From Sulfurimonas sp. (lineage in GTDB: Bacteria > Campylobacterota > Campylobacteria > Campylobacterales > Sulfurimonadaceae): a stretch of DNA of 32,408 nucleotides. Shown here one piece after another: positions 16,228-24,797 of the stretch. The notes beneath the pieces were generated by a model that saw nothing but the letters and a program-made list of their open reading frames with translations, searched no databases and had not been told where the DNA came from. Both the position numbers and the translations under genes were made by a program. Position 1 is the stretch's first letter. Each line of letters begins with the position of its first letter. The stretch covers positions 1 to 32,408 of the forward strand of contig VMSZ01000054.1 of the NCBI GenBank assembly GCA_013791885.1. Reading direction: 5' to 3'.

Positions 16228-16354
16228 AGTCCTACCTTTTCATTACTTTCTTGTTTGTTCCTTAGCAATTTTGGTTCCAAAATCTAAAAACAGTGCTCAT
16301 AAAAGTTATGGCGATAATAAAGAAAATATTTGTGGATTTTAAAGACGAAAAGTA

Positions 16355-16384
16355 TTAATCAAGGTCTTTTAAAACCTTGATTAA
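16355..16384 (-). terminator. Hairpin after the DUF2135-like lipoprotein gene
   Basis: A perfect 11-bp inverted repeat, TTAATCAAGGT (16355-16365) with ACCTTGATTAA (16374-16384), around an 8-nt loop. It begins 7 bp past the lipoprotein stop. The T run after it on the minus strand is poor (TACTTTTCG), so it may be a weak terminator or an RNA-stabilising hairpin. Confidence 0.65.
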
Positions 16385-16391
16385 CTGTTAG

Positions 16392-18161
16392 TTATTTTGT
16401 CGGAAGATTATCAAATAAACCTATATCTGGGTCAAAGCTAGAGTCGGTAACTCTTGCTGATGCTGCAAATAGTGTGCTCGTATCAGTGTCATTACCAATC
16501 ATTTGATTTACTGGGTACACATTGCCATAAGAATCAATATTAAATACATGCCAGATATCATGATATCCTACACTGTCTGCCGTTGGAGCCGTGTAGGTAC
16601 GGGAAGTTCCATTAGCCGTTCTGACATTCACAACTGCGTTTCCTTCACTCATAGTGCCATTTCCAGCATAATGATGAATATAATATTTGTAGATTCCATC
16701 TGGTTCTACACTACACAAGGTAGTTGTTTCTGGCCCATAACCATCTACATCGTCACGGTCAAGTGTTGCTATTATTCCATCGGAACATGTTGTTTGTGTA
16801 TCTCCCGTATATTCACCTATTGTTCTTTTGTAATATGCGAGATGAAAACGTGAACCATTCGTATCCGGACCGGTTAAATGTGAATCTAAGTCCCTTGGAT
16901 CTGCACTCCAATCCAAAGTTATTACAGCGAATGCATCATTTAAAAGGTCGGATTCTGATGTATTAACATATATCGGAAGATTTTCTGTCGGTTCTGTTCC
17001 ATACACTTCTAATGTTACATATCTTGTATAATAAGCATTGTTAGTAATTTGAACAGTATATACACTCACAGGTAATTCTACAGAATATGCTCCATCAGCA
17101 TCTGTTGTAACTGTAGCTGTAGGGGTGCTTAAACGTTCATTATAACCTGCTCTGAAAACTAAAGTTGAATCTGCGACACCAGTATCTGTTGTTCTTCCAT
17201 CAAAAACCGATCCGCTTAATCTCGTAGTAGTATTTAACTCAGAATTAGGGAGCATAGGGATAGAACCGATACTTGTTGTAGTAAGCATAAATGCTGAAAC
17301 ATTTGGAATGTACTGACTCACATAGCCATCTGCTTCAACAGTCACATCATATACGCGCATTGTTTGTACTTGTGCAGTAAATGTGCCGTTAACATCTGTC
17401 ATTGTACTAATATTACGTTCTGTACTATCAGTGAGAGTTATTTGAGCACCGACAATATCACTGTCATCCTGCACATTATACACCCTGCCCGTAAAATCAA
17501 TATTTGAGACATTGATATCATAATTTATAGTATCCAAACTAGTGTTTTCATCTACACGAATAATCACATCATCTTCATTTAATTCTATGTCAAGTCCATC
17601 TAACAGAGCATCATATCCAGTATGATCAGCATTAAAAGTAGATGTAAAATGGTTAAAATCACTTACATTATTTTCTGTCATTCTCGCTGCTAGCGCTACT
17701 GATAATTGTTGCGATACAGCCGCAATTTCTGTATTCACATTTGCTGGAACAGTACTATTTTGAAACCTTCTTAACAATTGCGCTGCCCCACCTAGTAAAT
17801 TTAAAGTTTCCGCAGCTTGATTCACCATGTAGCTTGTCAATGGAGTCACATTTGTAGTTCCAGTTCTTGATGTTGAAAAGGAATAAAGCGTTGTTCCATC
17901 TCTATCAAGTACAGCTCTTAACATTATTGGCTGAGTTAATCCCCCTGTACTAACCGTGTATCTTCCTGATGAGAGAGAATGGCCCTCAACTACCCTACCA
18001 TTATTACCAACGAATGTAAGCGTTGCTGCTGCTCCGGCTCCAGTGGCTACAGTACCGCTCATTGTAGAATTTGTTACATCTGTAGTAGCAGAATCAGAAC
18101 CACAGCCAGTAAAAAAAATAAAAGACAATGACACGCCTAAAGTTAAAATCAACTTCTTCAT
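16392..18161 (-). CDS. Lipoprotein with two regulatory-like beta domains and a DUF2135-like C-terminal domain
   Basis: A 589-aa lipoprotein. The signal peptide MKKLILTLGVSLSFIFFTGC gives lipobox FTGC, with Cys20 lipidated. Residues about 35-215 are Ser/Thr/Ala-rich. Two segments (about 220-300 and 315-395) have the carboxypeptidase-regulatory-like pattern of a conserved Gly-rich turn followed by VTVEADGY or VQITNNAY strands. From about 410 (VITLDWSADPRDLDSHLTGP) to 560 it resembles the YfaP/DUF2135 domain, with LDWxxDPxDLDSHL and LDRDDVDGYGPET as key motifs. Function is unknown; the architecture suggests a surface or periplasmic adhesion or binding role. AAAGGAG precedes the ATG. Genes on both sides lie on unrelated units. 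Confidence 0.8.
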   Translation of the reverse strand: MKKLILTLGVSLSFIFFTGCGSDSATTDVTNSTMSGTVATGAGAAATLTFVGNNGRVVEGHSLSSGRYTVSTGGLTQPIMLRAVLDRDGTTLYSFSTSRTGTTNVTPLTSYMVNQAAETLNLLGGAAQLLRRFQNSTVPANVNTEIAAVSQQLSVALAARMTENNVSDFNHFTSTFNADHTGYDALLDGLDIELNEDDVIIRVDENTSLDTINYDINVSNIDFTGRVYNVQDDSDIVGAQITLTDSTERNISTMTDVNGTFTAQVQTMRVYDVTVEADGYVSQYIPNVSAFMLTTTSIGSIPMLPNSELNTTTRLSGSVFDGRTTDTGVADSTLVFRAGYNERLSTPTATVTTDADGAYSVELPVSVYTVQITNNAYYTRYVTLEVYGTEPTENLPIYVNTSESDLLNDAFAVITLDWSADPRDLDSHLTGPDTNGSRFHLAYYKRTIGEYTGDTQTTCSDGIIATLDRDDVDGYGPETTTLCSVEPDGIYKYYIHHYAGNGTMSEGNAVVNVRTANGTSRTYTAPTADSVGYHDIWHVFNIDSYGNVYPVNQMIGNDTDTSTLFAASARVTDSSFDPDIGLFDNLPTK

Positions 18162-18219
18162 TACATATACTCCTTTAGAGTTTCATAAAATTAAACGAAA
18201 TTTTTTTTTTCGAATAAAC

Positions 18220-18225
18220 ATTATA
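18220..18225 (-). promoter_or_regulatory. -10 box for the DUF2135-like lipoprotein gene
   Basis: TGTATAATG on the minus strand contains a perfect TATAAT about 60 bp before the ATG. The leader that follows contains an 11-base homopolymer (A on the minus strand, plus-strand T at about 18200-18210), which could vary in length. Confidence 0.5.
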
Positions 18226-18358
18226 CATTTTATAACAAAATATTTACTTAATTAACTATTTACAACATTAAGTTGCTTTTATAAAAACAATCTCTTTTTA
18301 AAACTAAATCTTCCAAACTAATTCCATTTGCTTTCATTTTATTTATAGGTATTTTGAG

Positions 18359-18364
18359 TATAAT
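18359..18364 (+). promoter_or_regulatory. -10 box of purF
   Basis: A perfect TATAAT 29 bp before the TTG start at 18393, preceded by T-rich DNA without a clear -35. Transcription would begin near 18371, which rules out a translation start at 18354 and supports the shorter PurF. Confidence 0.6.
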
Positions 18365-18392
18365 TGCGCCAATAATATACAAGGAATCTATT

Positions 18393-19748
18393 TTGCTAGA
18401 AGATATGAACGAAAAGTGCGCAGTCGTAGGTATTTATGGCCATCAGGAAGCTTCAAAGTTAGCTTATTTCTCTCTCCACTCTCTCCAACACCGCGGTCAA
18501 GAAGCAGCTGGAATAAGTTCTTCAGATGGTAAAAAACTTCACACTATCAAAAATCGTGGTCTTGTTATGCGTGTTTTCAACGAAAGAAAACTTGCAACAC
18601 TTAGCGGCTCAAGTGCAGTTGGACATACCCGTTATTCAACTGCGGGCGATGATTCTATCCTTGATGCGCAGCCGGTATTTGCCCGCTATGACCTGGGAGA
18701 AATGGCAATTGTTCATAACGGAAACCTTACAAACGCAGACGAAGTACGCCAAGCTCTCATAGCAAAAGGTGCGATTTTTCAAACTTTCATGGACACTGAA
18801 AATCTTATTCACCTTATTGCAAAAAGTGAAAAAGAGAAGCTTATTGACAGAATAATCGATGCCGTTCATAGAATTGAAGGTGCTTTTTCTTTAGTATTTT
18901 TAAGCAGAACAAAAATGTTTGCTATGCGTGACCGTCATGGTTTTAGACCTTTAAGCCTTGGAAGACTTCCAAACGGCGGCTACATTGTAGCAAGTGAAAC
19001 TTGTGCATTTGACCTTGTAGGTGCAGAGTTTATCCGCGATGTGAGAGCCGGTGAGCTTTTAGTTTTTTCTGAAGGTCAAGAGCCTGAATCTATTCAAGTT
19101 TTTGAACCGACTCCAAAACACTGTATTTTTGAATATGTTTATTTTGCTCGTCCAGACTCTATGGTTTTTGGTCAATCCGTCTATCAAATGCGAAAAAATA
19201 TGGGTAAGGAGCTGGCAAGAGTACAACCCGTAGAAGCTGATGTTGTCATACCTGTTCCAGATGGCGGTGTTCCTGCTGCTATCGGATATGCTCAAGAGAG
19301 TGGCATACCTTATGAGATGGGTATTATGCGAAATCACTATATCGGCCGTACTTTTATTGAGCCTACCCAAGAGATGAGAGATTTAAAAGTTAAAATGAAA
19401 CTCTCTCCAATGCCAAATGTTATCGCCGGGAAAAGAGTTGTGGTTATAGATGATTCCATTGTTCGCGGAACGACTTCAAAACGTATAGTAAGAATGCTTA
19501 AAGAAGCCGGGGCAAAAGAAGTTCACATGAGAGTATCTTCTCCGCCTACAACAGACCCTTGTTTTTATGGAGTAGATACACCGGACAAAGACAAACTTAT
19601 AGCTGCAAACATGACTCTAGAGCAAATCTGTGAATATATTGAAGCGGATTCTTTAGCATATCTTGACGAAGCAGCACTTCTTAGAAGCGTAAACGCAACA
19701 GAAGACAACTATTGTACAGCTTGTTTTACCGGCAAATACATAGTATAG
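18393..19748 (+). CDS. purF: Amidophosphoribosyltransferase
   Basis: PurF makes phosphoribosylamine from PRPP and glutamine, the first step of purine synthesis. The start chosen is TTG at 18393 with AAGGAA 7 bp upstream, giving MLEDMNEKC: a short propeptide before the nucleophile Cys9, as in Bacillus-type PurF. ATG at 18405 (MNEKC) is the alternative. The glutaminase part includes QHRGQEAAGI and GHTRYST. The PRPP site is VVVIDDSIVRGTTSKR. Four cysteines, in KHCIFEY, TDPCFYG and YCTACFTG, match those of the [4Fe-4S]-containing, oxygen-sensitive PurF group. It runs into the radical SAM gene after 7 bp. Confidence 0.95.
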   Translation: MLEDMNEKCAVVGIYGHQEASKLAYFSLHSLQHRGQEAAGISSSDGKKLHTIKNRGLVMRVFNERKLATLSGSSAVGHTRYSTAGDDSILDAQPVFARYDLGEMAIVHNGNLTNADEVRQALIAKGAIFQTFMDTENLIHLIAKSEKEKLIDRIIDAVHRIEGAFSLVFLSRTKMFAMRDRHGFRPLSLGRLPNGGYIVASETCAFDLVGAEFIRDVRAGELLVFSEGQEPESIQVFEPTPKHCIFEYVYFARPDSMVFGQSVYQMRKNMGKELARVQPVEADVVIPVPDGGVPAAIGYAQESGIPYEMGIMRNHYIGRTFIEPTQEMRDLKVKMKLSPMPNVIAGKRVVVIDDSIVRGTTSKRIVRMLKEAGAKEVHMRVSSPPTTDPCFYGVDTPDKDKLIAANMTLEQICEYIEADSLAYLDEAALLRSVNATEDNYCTACFTGKYIV

Positions 19749-19755
19749 AGATTTT

Positions 19756-20715
19756 TTGCAACAAATTTATACTTATGGTAACTACCTAAAAGAGAAATTC
19801 GGTACTAAAGTCTATAAGGTAGGTATCAATATATCGGGTTTTACTTGTCCTAATATTGACGGAACCGTGGCAAAGGGTGGATGCACTTTTTGTGAAAATG
19901 ACTCTTTTAGCGCAAGCACAAATGAGGTTCAAGAACTCAAAGGTTTTCACCTCAATCTAGATTCCAAAACAAATCCCTATCTTGATAAACAGCTTGAGCA
20001 ACTTTCTATTCAGTTTAATGCCATCAGCAAACTCCAGATGAGTGAATACGGTGCACAAAAGTTTATCGTCTATTTTCAATCTTTCACAAATACCTATGCT
20101 CCGTTTGAAACACTCAAAGCTCTTTATGAAAAAGCTCTCTCATTTCCTAATGTTGTGGGCTTAAGCATAGGAACAAGGTCTGACAGCATTACAAATGAAA
20201 CACTTGAGTATTTAGCTGAGCTCGCTAAAAAAACAGAGATATGGATAGAGTTTGGCATTCAGTCTGTCTTTGATGAAACTCTGGAAAAAATAAATCGCGG
20301 CCATGACAGTGCCAATGTTAAAGAGTGGATACTTAAATCTAAAAAAGCTGGTTTAAATGTATGCGGACACCTTATTTTTGGACTTCCGGGTGAAGATGAA
20401 GCGATGATGCTCGAAACCGCGAAACAGGCGTATGAATGGGGAATAGACTCTGTCAAGTACCATCCGCTTTATGTTGTAAAAAGAACGGCTTTGGCCAATG
20501 AATTTACTCGAGGGGAGTTTACTCCCATAAGTGAAGAAGAGTATCTCACGGTACTCTTAAAAGCATTGCAAATGAAACCCCAAAAGATGTCGGTTCAAAG
20601 AATTACTGCGGGAATAAACAACGACTCTTTATTGGCGCCGGCATGGTGTAAAGATAAAAATATACAGATAAAAAACATCAATAAAGCCCTCAAGCCGTTA
20701 GGACTTAAGTACTAG
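19756..20715 (+). CDS. TIGR01212-family (YhcC-like) radical SAM protein
   Basis: A 319-aa radical SAM enzyme. The cluster motif is the extended type of this family: CPNIDGTVAKGGCTFC (residues about 31-46), with the last two Cys as CxxC. Later motifs include FIVYFQSFTNTYA, GLSIGTRSD, WIEFGIQS and GHLIFGLPGE, all typical of YhcC-like proteins. The reaction is not established here; members are often annotated as of unknown function. The only in-frame start near the purF stop is TTG (19756), with a weak AGAG before it. The gene follows purF by 7 bp and its stop is 2 bp from that of the convergent minus-strand gene. Confidence 0.88.
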   Translation: MQQIYTYGNYLKEKFGTKVYKVGINISGFTCPNIDGTVAKGGCTFCENDSFSASTNEVQELKGFHLNLDSKTNPYLDKQLEQLSIQFNAISKLQMSEYGAQKFIVYFQSFTNTYAPFETLKALYEKALSFPNVVGLSIGTRSDSITNETLEYLAELAKKTEIWIEFGIQSVFDETLEKINRGHDSANVKEWILKSKKAGLNVCGHLIFGLPGEDEAMMLETAKQAYEWGIDSVKYHPLYVVKRTALANEFTRGEFTPISEEEYLTVLLKALQMKPQKMSVQRITAGINNDSLLAPAWCKDKNIQIKNINKALKPLGLKY

Positions 20716-20717
20716 AC

Positions 20718-21266
20718 TTAATGTCCTCTCACGGTTGAAAAATCTGCAACGTTTCTAAAGTAAGGCGGAAAGTCAAAATAGACTCTAAACTGCTCTGCTT
20801 CTCCAGGCTTCAGGTTAGTTGCAACTACAAACTCTTTTATAATTGTTTGCGGTTTATATAAAACATTTGCACCACCGCCAAAAAACTCTGCAAATCCACT
20901 CGGAGCAAAAAATGAACCCGCTTTTACGTTTCCTGTAACATGCCCCTTGTTTACAAGTTTTATCTCAAATATTACTTCGCCAATAGTGTACTTCCCTTCA
21001 TTTTTCACCACACCGGTGTATATAATCTGTTCTGTACTAAGCAATCTTTTGTTTTCTAATTTATAGAGTTTGACAACCTTTGTGTACTTATCTACAACTA
21101 CTACAGAAAAAATAGCCAGTAAAGAGAATACAAGAGTAACAGAAAAGGCCATTGGGAAAATAAGCTTCTTTTTTTCTTGCCTAAACGCAGCAATCAAACC
21201 GCCAATATATAAGATAAATATAATAATCAGTGTGAAATAGTGCCAATAATTAAATAGTGTCGTCAT
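20718..21266 (-). CDS. Small membrane-anchored protein, DUF2393-like (second of pair)
   Basis: A 182-aa protein with two N-terminal hydrophobic segments (about 8-27 and 36-57) followed by an extracytoplasmic beta-type domain: EGKYTIGEVIFEIKLVNKG, and EQFRVYFDFPPYF near the end. The topology and size match the DUF2393 membrane proteins of Campylobacterota; the family name is from memory and not tested. Its ATG overlaps the stop of the preceding homolog by 4 bp (ATGA), so the two are coupled. It shares the plan of that gene, which suggests an old duplication. Confidence 0.65.
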   Translation of the reverse strand: MTTLFNYWHYFTLIIIFILYIGGLIAAFRQEKKKLIFPMAFSVTLVFSLLAIFSVVVVDKYTKVVKLYKLENKRLLSTEQIIYTGVVKNEGKYTIGEVIFEIKLVNKGHVTGNVKAGSFFAPSGFAEFFGGGANVLYKPQTIIKEFVVATNLKPGEAEQFRVYFDFPPYFRNVADFSTVRGH

Positions 21267-21778
21267 GAGTTACAATCCGCTTTTAGTGAAATATTATAGT
21301 CTCCAGAATAGGTGAATGGTTCAATAATTATTTTAAACTCTCTCTGGGCGCCTATGGAAATTTGTTCTTCTACTATCGACATATTTTTAAATGGCTTGAA
21401 GGGATATATATAGTTTTTATATTTATTTGCACTTACTTTATATGCGCTCGCGGTAATAGTACAACTCTTAAAATTAAATGTAGAGTTGTTTGTTAGTGTT
21501 CCTTTTACAACGACCGCCTCTGTAAAATTTAATTTTTGTTGGCTCTGTAATACTAAAGAATGTTTATATAGATACTCATGCAAATATTTATACCCTAAAG
21601 TCGGGCCAAGAATTAAACTGGAAAAGGATAATAATATGAGAAAAAGGGCCAAGCCAAGCTTCTTCCTTAGGATTATTGCTAAAATAATAAATAGTAAAAA
21701 AAGAATAACCACACTGCCAAAAAGAATATAATCGTAAACAATAAGGTTATCTATAAATAAATTTATTGTTTCTTTCAT
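21263..21778 (-). CDS. Small membrane-anchored protein, DUF2393-like (first of pair)
   Basis: A 171-aa protein with two hydrophobic segments (about 13-36 and 42-64) and a beta-type outer domain. KLNFTEAVVVKGTLTNNST and REFKIIIEPFTYSGDY parallel LLSTEQIIYTGVVKNEGKY and EQFRVYFDF in the next gene. Its ATG overlaps the hisIE stop by one base (TAATG). It probably forms a complex with its neighbour; no function is known to me. Lysine- and isoleucine-rich codon use is in line with the AT-rich surroundings. Confidence 0.65.
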   Translation of the reverse strand: MKETINLFIDNLIVYDYILFGSVVILFLLFIILAIILRKKLGLALFLILLSFSSLILGPTLGYKYLHEYLYKHSLVLQSQQKLNFTEAVVVKGTLTNNSTFNFKSCTITASAYKVSANKYKNYIYPFKPFKNMSIVEEQISIGAQREFKIIIEPFTYSGDYNISLKADCNS

Positions 21779-22458
21779 TAATCTTTTCTAGCGTTTTTTT
21801 CAGCTATCCCGCTCATGTTAAATCTGCGGGCCAACTCTTGCTTTATTCTGTCTGGAGAGATGTTTTTGACTGCCAATGCTACAAGGACATGGTATGTTAA
21901 ATCAGCTGCCTCATAGACCATCTCAGCTTCGTCATTGTCTTTGTAAGCAAAGCTGAACTCACCTGCTTCTTCTACAACTTTTTTTAAAATAGTGTTGTCA
22001 CCCTTAGACATAAGTTTCGCTGTCCATGAAGATTCAGGATCTGCATTTTTACGCTCTTGAATGGTGTGGTAAAGTGTGTCTATTACGCCATACATTGCCT
22101 CAGAATTTACTTCTACTTCAGAGGTCGCCGTACCAGATTCAAGCTCCGTAAAGAAGCAGGATTTTCTGCCTGTGTGACACGCGACCCCTTCTTGCGTTAC
22201 TTTAATGAGGAGTGTATCATTGTCACAGTCAATATTAAAAGAGTGAATTGTTTGGATATGTCCACTGCTCTCACCTTTTTTCCAAATGCGTTTTTTGCTT
22301 CTGGAATAGTAGTGCGCAATTTTTGTGGAAAGAGAAAGTTCAAGAGCTTCTTGGTCCATATAAGCCATCATGAGCACTTCATTATTCGTGACGTCTTGAA
22401 CAATAACCGGCAAAAGGTCTATTTTCTGCCAGTCTACTCTGTTTATTGTGTTTTGCAT
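21778..22458 (-). CDS. hisI: Histidine biosynthesis bifunctional protein HisIE
   Basis: A 226-aa fusion that carries out steps 2 and 3 of histidine synthesis. Residues 1-115 are phosphoribosyl-AMP cyclohydrolase (HisI): YMDQEALELSL, YYSRSKKRIWKKGESSGH and the metal-binding set DCDND plus GVACHTGRKSCF. Residues about 125-226 are phosphoribosyl-ATP pyrophosphohydrolase (HisE): SWTAKL, KKVVEEAGEF and EAADLTYHVLV. No other his gene is in the window. It sits 8 bp after the SPFH gene and is coupled to two membrane proteins, an arrangement with no obvious link to histidine. Confidence 0.95.
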   Translation of the reverse strand: MQNTINRVDWQKIDLLPVIVQDVTNNEVLMMAYMDQEALELSLSTKIAHYYSRSKKRIWKKGESSGHIQTIHSFNIDCDNDTLLIKVTQEGVACHTGRKSCFFTELESGTATSEVEVNSEAMYGVIDTLYHTIQERKNADPESSWTAKLMSKGDNTILKKVVEEAGEFSFAYKDNDEAEMVYEAADLTYHVLVALAVKNISPDRIKQELARRFNMSGIAEKNARKD

Positions 22459-22466
22459 CTTTTTAC

Positions 22467-23558
22467 TTACTGAGAAACTGTCGTAGTTCTTTGTTTTGGA
22501 TCTTTCATATCAACCCAAATGTTTGGAGTCGAACCGCCAGGCGTTAGGAAAATTTTTGCATCTTTGTTTTCACGAAGTGCATCATTAAACTTTCCTTGAA
22601 CGTTCATTTGCTCAAGTTGTAAGAGTTGAGATGTTAAAGATTGCGCTATCAAGATGTTCGCTTTTGCTTTTGCATCTGCTTCTATTGTTACGGCATCTGC
22701 AATACCCTGTGCTTCAATTCTTGCTTTTTCAGCTGTACCTTGTGCTTCTGCCGCAAGTTTCAATGCTTCTTGTTTTGCACGCTGTACATCTTGCTCTGCT
22801 TTTTGAACTTCTTGTTTTGCAACTTGAACACGCTCAATCTGATCTTTTACTTTTTCAGGTAAAACAATCTCACGAAGCTGCACTGATTGTAAAAGTGCCG
22901 GAGAATTTTTAAGTCCATTCACACTTTTACGAATTCCGCTGTCAATCTCATCCGCTATCACGTTTCTTTTTTGTGGCAGAGACTCTGCATCATAGTTACC
23001 GACAACGTTACGAACAACGTCACGAACAACAGGATTGATGATTTTATCTTCCCAGCTAAAGCCCCAGTTGGAGATAGTCTGTGCTGCAAACTGCGCGTCA
23101 AGTCTATACTGAACCGTAAGCTCAATAGAAACTGGAAGACCGCGTTTGTCAAGAACAGTGATGGCAGGTTTTGTGCTTATACCTGAGGCAGTTGTACTTG
23201 CTTCAATGCGAGAAGCATAGTTAATAATACGTACTTTCGTATCTACAGTATAAACTTTTTGAATTACTGGCATAATGAAATGCAAACCAGGAAGAAGTGC
23301 TTGGTCTTGATATTTACCGTTAGTACTTAAAATACCGCGTTCACCCTCTTCTATAATTGTAAAAGGTTTTGCTAAAACAAGTAAAATAACTATTGCTGCA
23401 ATAAAATAAAATAAACCTGCTTTACCACCACCAAAATTGAAATCTATCTTTGGCATTTGTGGACCATTACCGCCACCGCCAGAGCCACCGCTAGGTTTTT
23501 TAAAGCCGCCGCTCTCGCTTTTTTTCTTGTTAAAATAGTCATTCATATCTGATGCCAT
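22467..23558 (-). CDS. SPFH/prohibitin-family membrane protein (HflK/HflC-like)
   Basis: A 363-aa protein with a Gly/Pro-rich N-terminal cytoplasmic stretch. One membrane helix (GLFYFIAAIVILLVLAK) lies near residues 48-65, and an SPFH domain follows (IEEGERGILSTNGKYQ ... VSIELTVQYRL, VRDVVRNVVGNYD). A long charged coiled coil is next (QIERVQVAKQEVQKAEQDVQ), then a C-terminal tail. Such proteins scaffold membrane microdomains or regulate FtsH. A single prohibitin-like protein of this type is usual in Campylobacterota. I chose the ATG at 23556-23558, preceded by AAGGAT; another ATG at 23574-23576 (AGGAAG upstream) and a TTG at 23613-23615 are less likely. Confidence 0.85.
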   Translation of the reverse strand: MASDMNDYFNKKKSESGGFKKPSGGSGGGGNGPQMPKIDFNFGGGKAGLFYFIAAIVILLVLAKPFTIIEEGERGILSTNGKYQDQALLPGLHFIMPVIQKVYTVDTKVRIINYASRIEASTTASGISTKPAITVLDKRGLPVSIELTVQYRLDAQFAAQTISNWGFSWEDKIINPVVRDVVRNVVGNYDAESLPQKRNVIADEIDSGIRKSVNGLKNSPALLQSVQLREIVLPEKVKDQIERVQVAKQEVQKAEQDVQRAKQEALKLAAEAQGTAEKARIEAQGIADAVTIEADAKAKANILIAQSLTSQLLQLEQMNVQGKFNDALRENKDAKIFLTPGGSTPNIWVDMKDPKQRTTTVSQ

Positions 23559-23656
23559 GAGTAAGTTATCCTTCATAATTATTATCTTCCTTTTTTTGCC
23601 TAATTTTATCGACAAATGTTTTAGCCAAACTTGTAAAGCTATGCTAAACCTAAAGC

Positions 23657-23676
23657 AAAAGGAACAGAGTCCTTTT
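23657..23676 (-). terminator. Terminator-like hairpin after ilvE
   Basis: AAAAGGA (23657-23663) pairs with TCCTTTT (23670-23676) around a 6-nt loop, 7 bp past the ilvE stop. On the minus strand the stem ends in TTTT and is followed by GCTTT. It is moderate in strength and separates ilvE from the SPFH gene. Confidence 0.55.
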
Positions 23677-23682
23677 CTTAAC

Positions 23683-24603
23683 CTAATTTACGTATGTTAA
23701 ATAGTGCTCGTATGCCGGGTTTCTTCCAAAAACAATGTCAAAATATGCACTTTGAATTTTTTCTGTCATTTCACCGCGGGCACCACAGCCTATTTCTCTT
23801 GCATCTACTAAACGTACAGGTGTAATCTCAGCTGCAGTTCCCGTTAAAAACGCCTCATCTGCAATGTAAATCTCTTCTCTTGTTATACGGCGGCGCACAA
23901 CTTTTATGCCCATGTTTTCAGCCATTTCAATAACTGTTTTTTGCGTAATAGATTCAAGCGCATTATCTGCCGGAGGCGTGATTAAAACGCCGTCTCTTAC
24001 CATGAAAAAGCTCGCACCGCTTGCCTCAGCAACGTAACCCTGATCATCTAAAAGAAGCGCTTCATCATATCCGCAGTCAATAGCTTCGTATTTTGCCATT
24101 TGAGAGTTCAAATAGTTCCCCGTTGCTTTTGCTTTACCCATGTTTGAAGTATTTGCAGGTCTTGTCATAGAAACAATTTTTAGTTTAATACCTTTTCTCA
24201 TACCCTCTTCACCAAGGTAAGCGCCCCACTCCCAAGCGGACATAACAGTCTCAACAGGACAGTTTTTGTGGTAAATGCCCATAACACCGTACCCTAAAAA
24301 CGCAAATGGACGGAGGTAAACATTGTCACCTGTAAACTCATTTTTTTTGATTAAGTCAATTTGAGCTTGGTTCATCTCTTCTATTGAGTAAGGGATATTA
24401 ATAAGTGTCATCTTAGCGGACTCTATCAATCTTTTTGTATGGTCATTTAAACGAAAAATCGCATAACCTTTTGCAGTTTTATAAGCCTTTGTTCCCTCGA
24501 TAACACCATTTCCATAGTGTATAGTGTGTGAAAGAACGTGCACTTTAGCATCATCCCAAGATACAAATTTTCCATTCATCCAAATATATTTGGCTGCGTC
24601 CAT
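23683..24603 (-). CDS. ilvE: Branched-chain amino acid aminotransferase
   Basis: A 306-aa fold-type IV PLP enzyme that makes or degrades leucine, isoleucine and valine by transfer to 2-oxoglutarate. Visible motifs are HYGNGVIEGTKAY (about 28-40), the PLP lysine region GKAKATGNYLNSQ, ALLLDDQGYVAEASGASFF, and the turn FLTGTAAEITPVR that binds the cofactor phosphate. Length is standard. The ATG follows GGAGAATTTA. It appears to be its own unit, with a hairpin after it and a divergent promoter region before it. Confidence 0.95.
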   Translation of the reverse strand: MDAAKYIWMNGKFVSWDDAKVHVLSHTIHYGNGVIEGTKAYKTAKGYAIFRLNDHTKRLIESAKMTLINIPYSIEEMNQAQIDLIKKNEFTGDNVYLRPFAFLGYGVMGIYHKNCPVETVMSAWEWGAYLGEEGMRKGIKLKIVSMTRPANTSNMGKAKATGNYLNSQMAKYEAIDCGYDEALLLDDQGYVAEASGASFFMVRDGVLITPPADNALESITQKTVIEMAENMGIKVVRRRITREEIYIADEAFLTGTAAEITPVRLVDAREIGCGARGEMTEKIQSAYFDIVFGRNPAYEHYLTYVN

Positions 24604-24757
24604 TAAATTCTCCAGTAATTTACATAATTGCTCGCATTTTATCTAAAATGATGTTTACAATATATTAAAACTTATTCTAAAACTTCCCCGCCAATTAAAT
24701 GTCCCATTTGTAACTAAACTGACACTCAATAGAAATCTTAGAGTAATAAAGCTTCTT

Positions 24758-24763
24758 TATACT
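24758..24763 (+). promoter_or_regulatory. Candidate -10 box for the triplicated lipoprotein gene
   Basis: TATACT lies 40 bp before the ATG at 24798, in the 194-bp divergent region shared with ilvE, giving a leader near 28 nt. No clear -35 is visible. Confidence 0.45.
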
Positions 24764-24797
24764 TCGAAATATTTTACAAGCCTTGGAGAAATCATAT

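Noticed and set aside
21800-22458. hisIE as two separate genes
   Set aside because: One continuous frame carries both HisI and HisE signatures with no internal stop or restart signal, as in known fusions.
23559-23615. Upstream extension of the SPFH protein from a TTG
   Set aside because: It adds a basic, non-conserved stretch, and better ribosome sites precede internal ATGs.
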